This document shows positions 6,118-8,677 of a DNA stretch of 8,677 nucleotides, piece after piece (within the stretch, counting starts at the first letter, position 1; each line of letters starts with the position of its first letter). Source of the stretch: Tannerella sp. (GTDB taxonomy: Bacteria > Bacteroidota > Bacteroidia > Bacteroidales > Tannerellaceae); contig JAITBC010000426.1 in assembly GCA_031283785.1 (NCBI GenBank), positions 1 through 8,677 of the forward strand, in the 5' to 3' direction. The position numbers were made by a program, and so were the translations under genes. The notes under the pieces were generated by a model. That model ran no database searches. It worked only from the letters and a program-made list of their open reading frames with translations, and had not been told where the DNA came from.

Positions 6118-7119
6118 ATGGGAAAAGAGAGTCACATAGTTGACGTTATCGCACAGTTCCTGCTTTGCCGCTATGGAAGCGAAACGGAAGAAAAAGTGCA
6201 GCGATGGTTGATTGACGAAGCTCATGCCGAAGAAAAAAACCGGTCGCTGGAAACGTATTGGAATACTGTGCCGGAAGGCGCGAGCCGGCAAACATACGTT
6301 TCGCTGGCGCAGTTGAAGATACGTCTGGGGATGAAAGACGCTCCGGCTGCGACACTTCTAAGTCGCCGTTCATGGCTGCGGGTTGCAGCCGTATTGTTGC
6401 CGCTCGCTCTCCTGGCAGGAAGTTTTTTCCTGTTGAAAAACATGCCCGTAAGCCCGGATACCGTTGTAGACATATCCGTCCCATACGGTGAAAGGAAGGA
6501 AATCAGGCTGCCGGATGCATCGACCGTATTTCTCAATGCCGGGAGCAGCATACGGTATACGGCGTCATTCGACAAGGATACACGCCGGGTCGAGCTAAGC
6601 GGTGAAGCATGTTTTTCAGTCGTCAAAGATGTGTCAAGGCCGTTTATCGTTGAAACCAAACATCTGTCAGTTGAGGCGCTGGGGACGGAGTTTAACGTAA
6701 AAGCCTATCCGGATGAAACTAAGACAACCACTACCTTAAACAACGGCAAAATCAAGGTGGATATAAAGACTGCACAATCGTATGTTTTAACTCCCAACCG
6801 GCAACTGTCTTACGACAGCAAGTCGAAGAATATAAACATCGCAAGCGTAAAAGCCGAGGATTATTCCGGCTGGAAGGACGGCTATCTGATATTTGAAAAT
6901 ATGCCCCTGTCCGAGATACTTCCGGCTGTCGAACGAAAATTCGGCGTATCTATCGTCCGTTCGGACAATGCGGTCGATTCCGGCAGCCGTTATTCCATGA
7001 AATTTGTACAGCATGAAAATCTCTGCGAGGTAATGGAAATTCTGGAAACGGCTTGCGGTTTTTCTTCCCGTATAGAAGGCAAAACAATTCGGATAACGAA
7101 AAACCGAAACGCGAAATGA
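6118..7119 (+). CDS. FecR-family anti-sigma factor with C-terminal DUF4974 domain, 333 aa
   Basis: Single-pass inner-membrane regulator that binds the ECF sigma factor in the cytoplasm and receives the receptor signal in the periplasm. Residues 1-85 are the cytoplasmic sigma-binding part (FLLCRYGSETEEKVQRWLIDE). Residues about 86-107 are the membrane helix (WLRVAAVLLPLALLAGSFFLL). The FecR domain spans about 117-215, with the hallmark VPYGERKEIRLPDASTVFLN (121-140) and LSGEACFSV. LGTEFNV (188-194) contains the Gly189-Thr190 pair found in self-cleaving relatives. Residues about 258-327 form a DUF4974-type, STN-like domain (FENMPLSEILPAVERKFGVS ... IEGKTIRIT). The length is typical of Bacteroidota FecR proteins. 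No Shine-Dalgarno precedes the ATG, only an A-rich run. The stop overlaps the receptor start as ATGA, which indicates one operon and probable translational coupling. Identification is very secure; the ligand and proteases are unknown. Confidence 0.95.
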   Translation: MGKESHIVDVIAQFLLCRYGSETEEKVQRWLIDEAHAEEKNRSLETYWNTVPEGASRQTYVSLAQLKIRLGMKDAPAATLLSRRSWLRVAAVLLPLALLAGSFFLLKNMPVSPDTVVDISVPYGERKEIRLPDASTVFLNAGSSIRYTASFDKDTRRVELSGEACFSVVKDVSRPFIVETKHLSVEALGTEFNVKAYPDETKTTTTLNNGKIKVDIKTAQSYVLTPNRQLSYDSKSKNINIASVKAEDYSGWKDGYLIFENMPLSEILPAVERKFGVSIVRSDNAVDSGSRYSMKFVQHENLCEVMEILETACGFSSRIEGKTIRITKNRNAK

Positions 7120-8677
7120 CCGACAGACGACTGTTGTTATTCATCTGCATGATAATTCCCTGTCTTATGGGAGCGCAAGAACTCAGGATCCCGGAAGACA
7201 GCATAACAATAGGCGGTTTGTTCAGGCATATCGAAGAACAGACGCCTTATACGGTTGCTTACAGTCATGCCTTTCTTGATCCGGCAAAGAAAATATCCAT
7301 GCCGTCATCTTCAGGGAACATTCATCTGAAGGACGCCCTCTCCTTCCTGTTCGGGGAAATGCCGTATTCATACACGATAAACGGAAGTCACATTATTATC
7401 CTTTCGGCGGAGACAGACAGATACGACGGCTCTTATCCGGAAGAACGGTCTCTATCGGAAGAACGGCAATTCACGTTTAAGGGAACGGCCTGTGACCGGC
7501 AATCAAAAGAAAGATTGGAATACGCGACCGTATGCCTGCTCGATGCCGATGAGCGGATGTTATCGATCGGAATTACCGGCGAAACGGGTGAATTTCGTCT
7601 TCAAACCTCCCGCGCCCCACGTAAAATCAAAATCAGCTTTATCGGTTATGAAACGCTTATGAAAGACATTAACGGGATAAACGAAAATCTCGGCACGTTT
7701 TTAATGGAAACGACCGAACAGCAGTTGGATGAAATCATCGTAAGCGGAGGGTCGTTGCAGTCGAAAACAGACAGGAGAACCTGTCACATAACACCGCAAA
7801 TGCGCGAAGGAACATTCAATGCGGCAGAGTTGCTCGACAAAATTCCCGGCATACATTACGACAAATATACCCAAAACTTTGATGTCGGCAATCAAAGCGA
7901 TATATTGCTGCTGTTGGACGGGATGCAACAGTCGCCGGTCTATATAAAGCACTTTCCCTCACGGCAGATACGTGCGATTGAGATAATCCGTGAGCCGTCA
8001 GGACGTTTCATTTCCGAAGGATACGGAGTTATTATCAACCTTATCACGGAAGAACGGATGAAAGGATATGACGTTTTCGTGTCGGATATTTCTGTGGCAA
8101 ACGTTGCCGGCGGTAACGGAAAAGACCGGCTGGCAAAAGAACAGCCGGCAGCAGGAATATCCCTCGCCGGTCAAAGGCTGACGGTCTATGCCTCCGGCCT
8201 GTATAACAGGGAGAAATGGAACATGCCGATGAAGAGGGAGTTGCTTTACGACGGCCGCCGCGTCCCGTTTGCCGACAATCCCAATGATGCGTACCGGTCG
8301 GAAATCATTAATTCGACGGTCGGGATGAACTGTCGCGTGAACGGCAGTCATACACTTGCCTTTCATGCTGACTATGCGGCAGGGAACACGTATTCGGAGT
8401 ATATGTATATGACGGACAGGAACGTTCTCACAGATATTTCCAACCGGACACTGAAAAATATGGCAAGAAATCTGACCACAGCCCGTATTGCCGCAGGGAG
8501 GCTTTCGTATCGGGGGAAGATGAACAACCGTCTACGGCTGAACAGTGATTTTTCCTTTAATTATTACGGCAATGACATGGACAGCCGGTACGGGACGAGT
8601 GTTAACGACACGATGAATTATCTGGATAAAAACCTGTATAACGAGTATAAAAATCATACCCTTTTCAACATGGAAGC
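7116..8677 (+). CDS. TonB-dependent receptor with STN and CarboxypepD_reg domains, 3' end cut
   Basis: Outer-membrane transducer/transporter; 520 full codons are visible with no stop. Residues 1-20 are a signal peptide (MTDRRLLLFICMIIPCLMGA, then QE). Residues about 22-98 are an STN (secretin/TonB short N-terminal) domain (ITIGGLFRHIEEQTPYTVAY ... YTINGSHIIIL), the signalling part that contacts FecR-type proteins. A short linker (99-118) carries a duplicated SxxEER. Residues about 119-200 are a CarboxypepD_reg-like domain (ATVCLLDADERM, ITGETGEFRL, ISFIGYETL). LDEIIVSGG (204-212) is a likely TonB-box region. The plug follows: AELLDKIPGIHYDK, DILLLLDGMQ, IRAIEIIREPSGRF and EGYGVIINLITEE (to about 313). 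Barrel strands follow to the edge. The plug wording resembles the outer-membrane beta-barrel (OMP_b-brl_3-like) receptors more than classical SusC. Whether a SusD or other lipoprotein partner follows is outside the window. The start overlaps the FecR stop. The substrate is not inferable. Confidence 0.92.
   Translation, partial: MTDRRLLLFICMIIPCLMGAQELRIPEDSITIGGLFRHIEEQTPYTVAYSHAFLDPAKKISMPSSSGNIHLKDALSFLFGEMPYSYTINGSHIIILSAETDRYDGSYPEERSLSEERQFTFKGTACDRQSKERLEYATVCLLDADERMLSIGITGETGEFRLQTSRAPRKIKISFIGYETLMKDINGINENLGTFLMETTEQQLDEIIVSGGSLQSKTDRRTCHITPQMREGTFNAAELLDKIPGIHYDKYTQNFDVGNQSDILLLLDGMQQSPVYIKHFPSRQIRAIEIIREPSGRFISEGYGVIINLITEERMKGYDVFVSDISVANVAGGNGKDRLAKEQPAAGISLAGQRLTVYASGLYNREKWNMPMKRELLYDGRRVPFADNPNDAYRSEIINSTVGMNCRVNGSHTLAFHADYAAGNTYSEYMYMTDRNVLTDISNRTLKNMARNLTTARIAAGRLSYRGKMNNRLRLNSDFSFNYYGNDMDSRYGTSVNDTMNYLDKNLYNEYKNHTLFNME
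7431..7466 (+). repeat. In-frame 18-bp tandem duplication in the receptor linker
   Basis: Two adjacent 18-nt units, TCTTATCCGGAAGAACGG (7431-7448) and TCTCTATCGGAAGAACGG (7449-7466), agree at 14 positions and share an identical 11-nt end. They encode SYPEER and SLSEER in the linker between the STN and CarboxypepD_reg domains. This looks like a small, partly diverged duplication that keeps the frame. Confidence 0.6.

Noticed and set aside
7998..8366. A 122-codon minus-strand open frame within the TonB receptor.
   Set aside because: Antisense to the receptor plug and barrel; its Cys/His/Arg-rich translation has no recognisable family.

Overview
The window looks like chromosomal DNA from a member of the Bacteroidota, most likely the order Bacteroidales. 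The reasons are: outer-membrane proteins carrying CarboxypepD_reg-like domains, a FecI-like ECF sigma factor with a hydrophobic C-terminal tail, a FecR anti-sigma factor ending in a DUF4974-type domain, A/T-rich starts mostly lacking Shine-Dalgarno sequences, and TAnnTTTG-type promoter elements. I cannot name the genus from sequence alone. The window is almost fully coding. No stretch longer than about 135 bases lacks a gene, and I see no tRNA, rRNA, insertion sequence, integrase or CRISPR array.

Left half, minus strand (4308 down to 1): an apparent three-gene envelope operon. Its order of transcription is an 851-residue secreted/outer-membrane DUF5686 protein, a 126-residue START-like (SRPBCC fold) protein, and an LptF/LptG-type permease of the LPS export machine that runs off the left edge. 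The genes are packed tightly, and the permease's ribosome site lies inside the end of the START gene.

Middle (4309-5367): a 132-base divergent intergenic region with two promoter-like element pairs that appear to overlap face to face, then a 308-residue sugar-phosphate nucleotidyltransferase-type enzyme on the plus strand.

Right half, plus strand (5464 to 8677): a cell-surface signalling cassette of ECF sigma factor, FecR-type anti-sigma factor and TonB-dependent receptor with an N-terminal STN signalling domain. The anti-sigma stop and receptor start overlap (ATGA), and the receptor is cut by the right edge. In the expected circuit, the receptor binds an extracellular ligand, its periplasmic STN domain contacts the C-terminal part of FecR, and FecR releases or activates the sigma factor, which transcribes the receptor locus. 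The ligand cannot be read from the visible part.

Nothing here is a clearly new system. The most useful leads are a Gly-Thr pair in FecR matching the self-cleavage motif of cell-surface-signalling anti-sigma factors, STN-like domains on both sides of the signalling interface, the overlapping divergent promoters, the START-LptF coupling, an inverted repeat between sigma and anti-sigma genes, and an in-frame 18-bp tandem duplication in the receptor linker.
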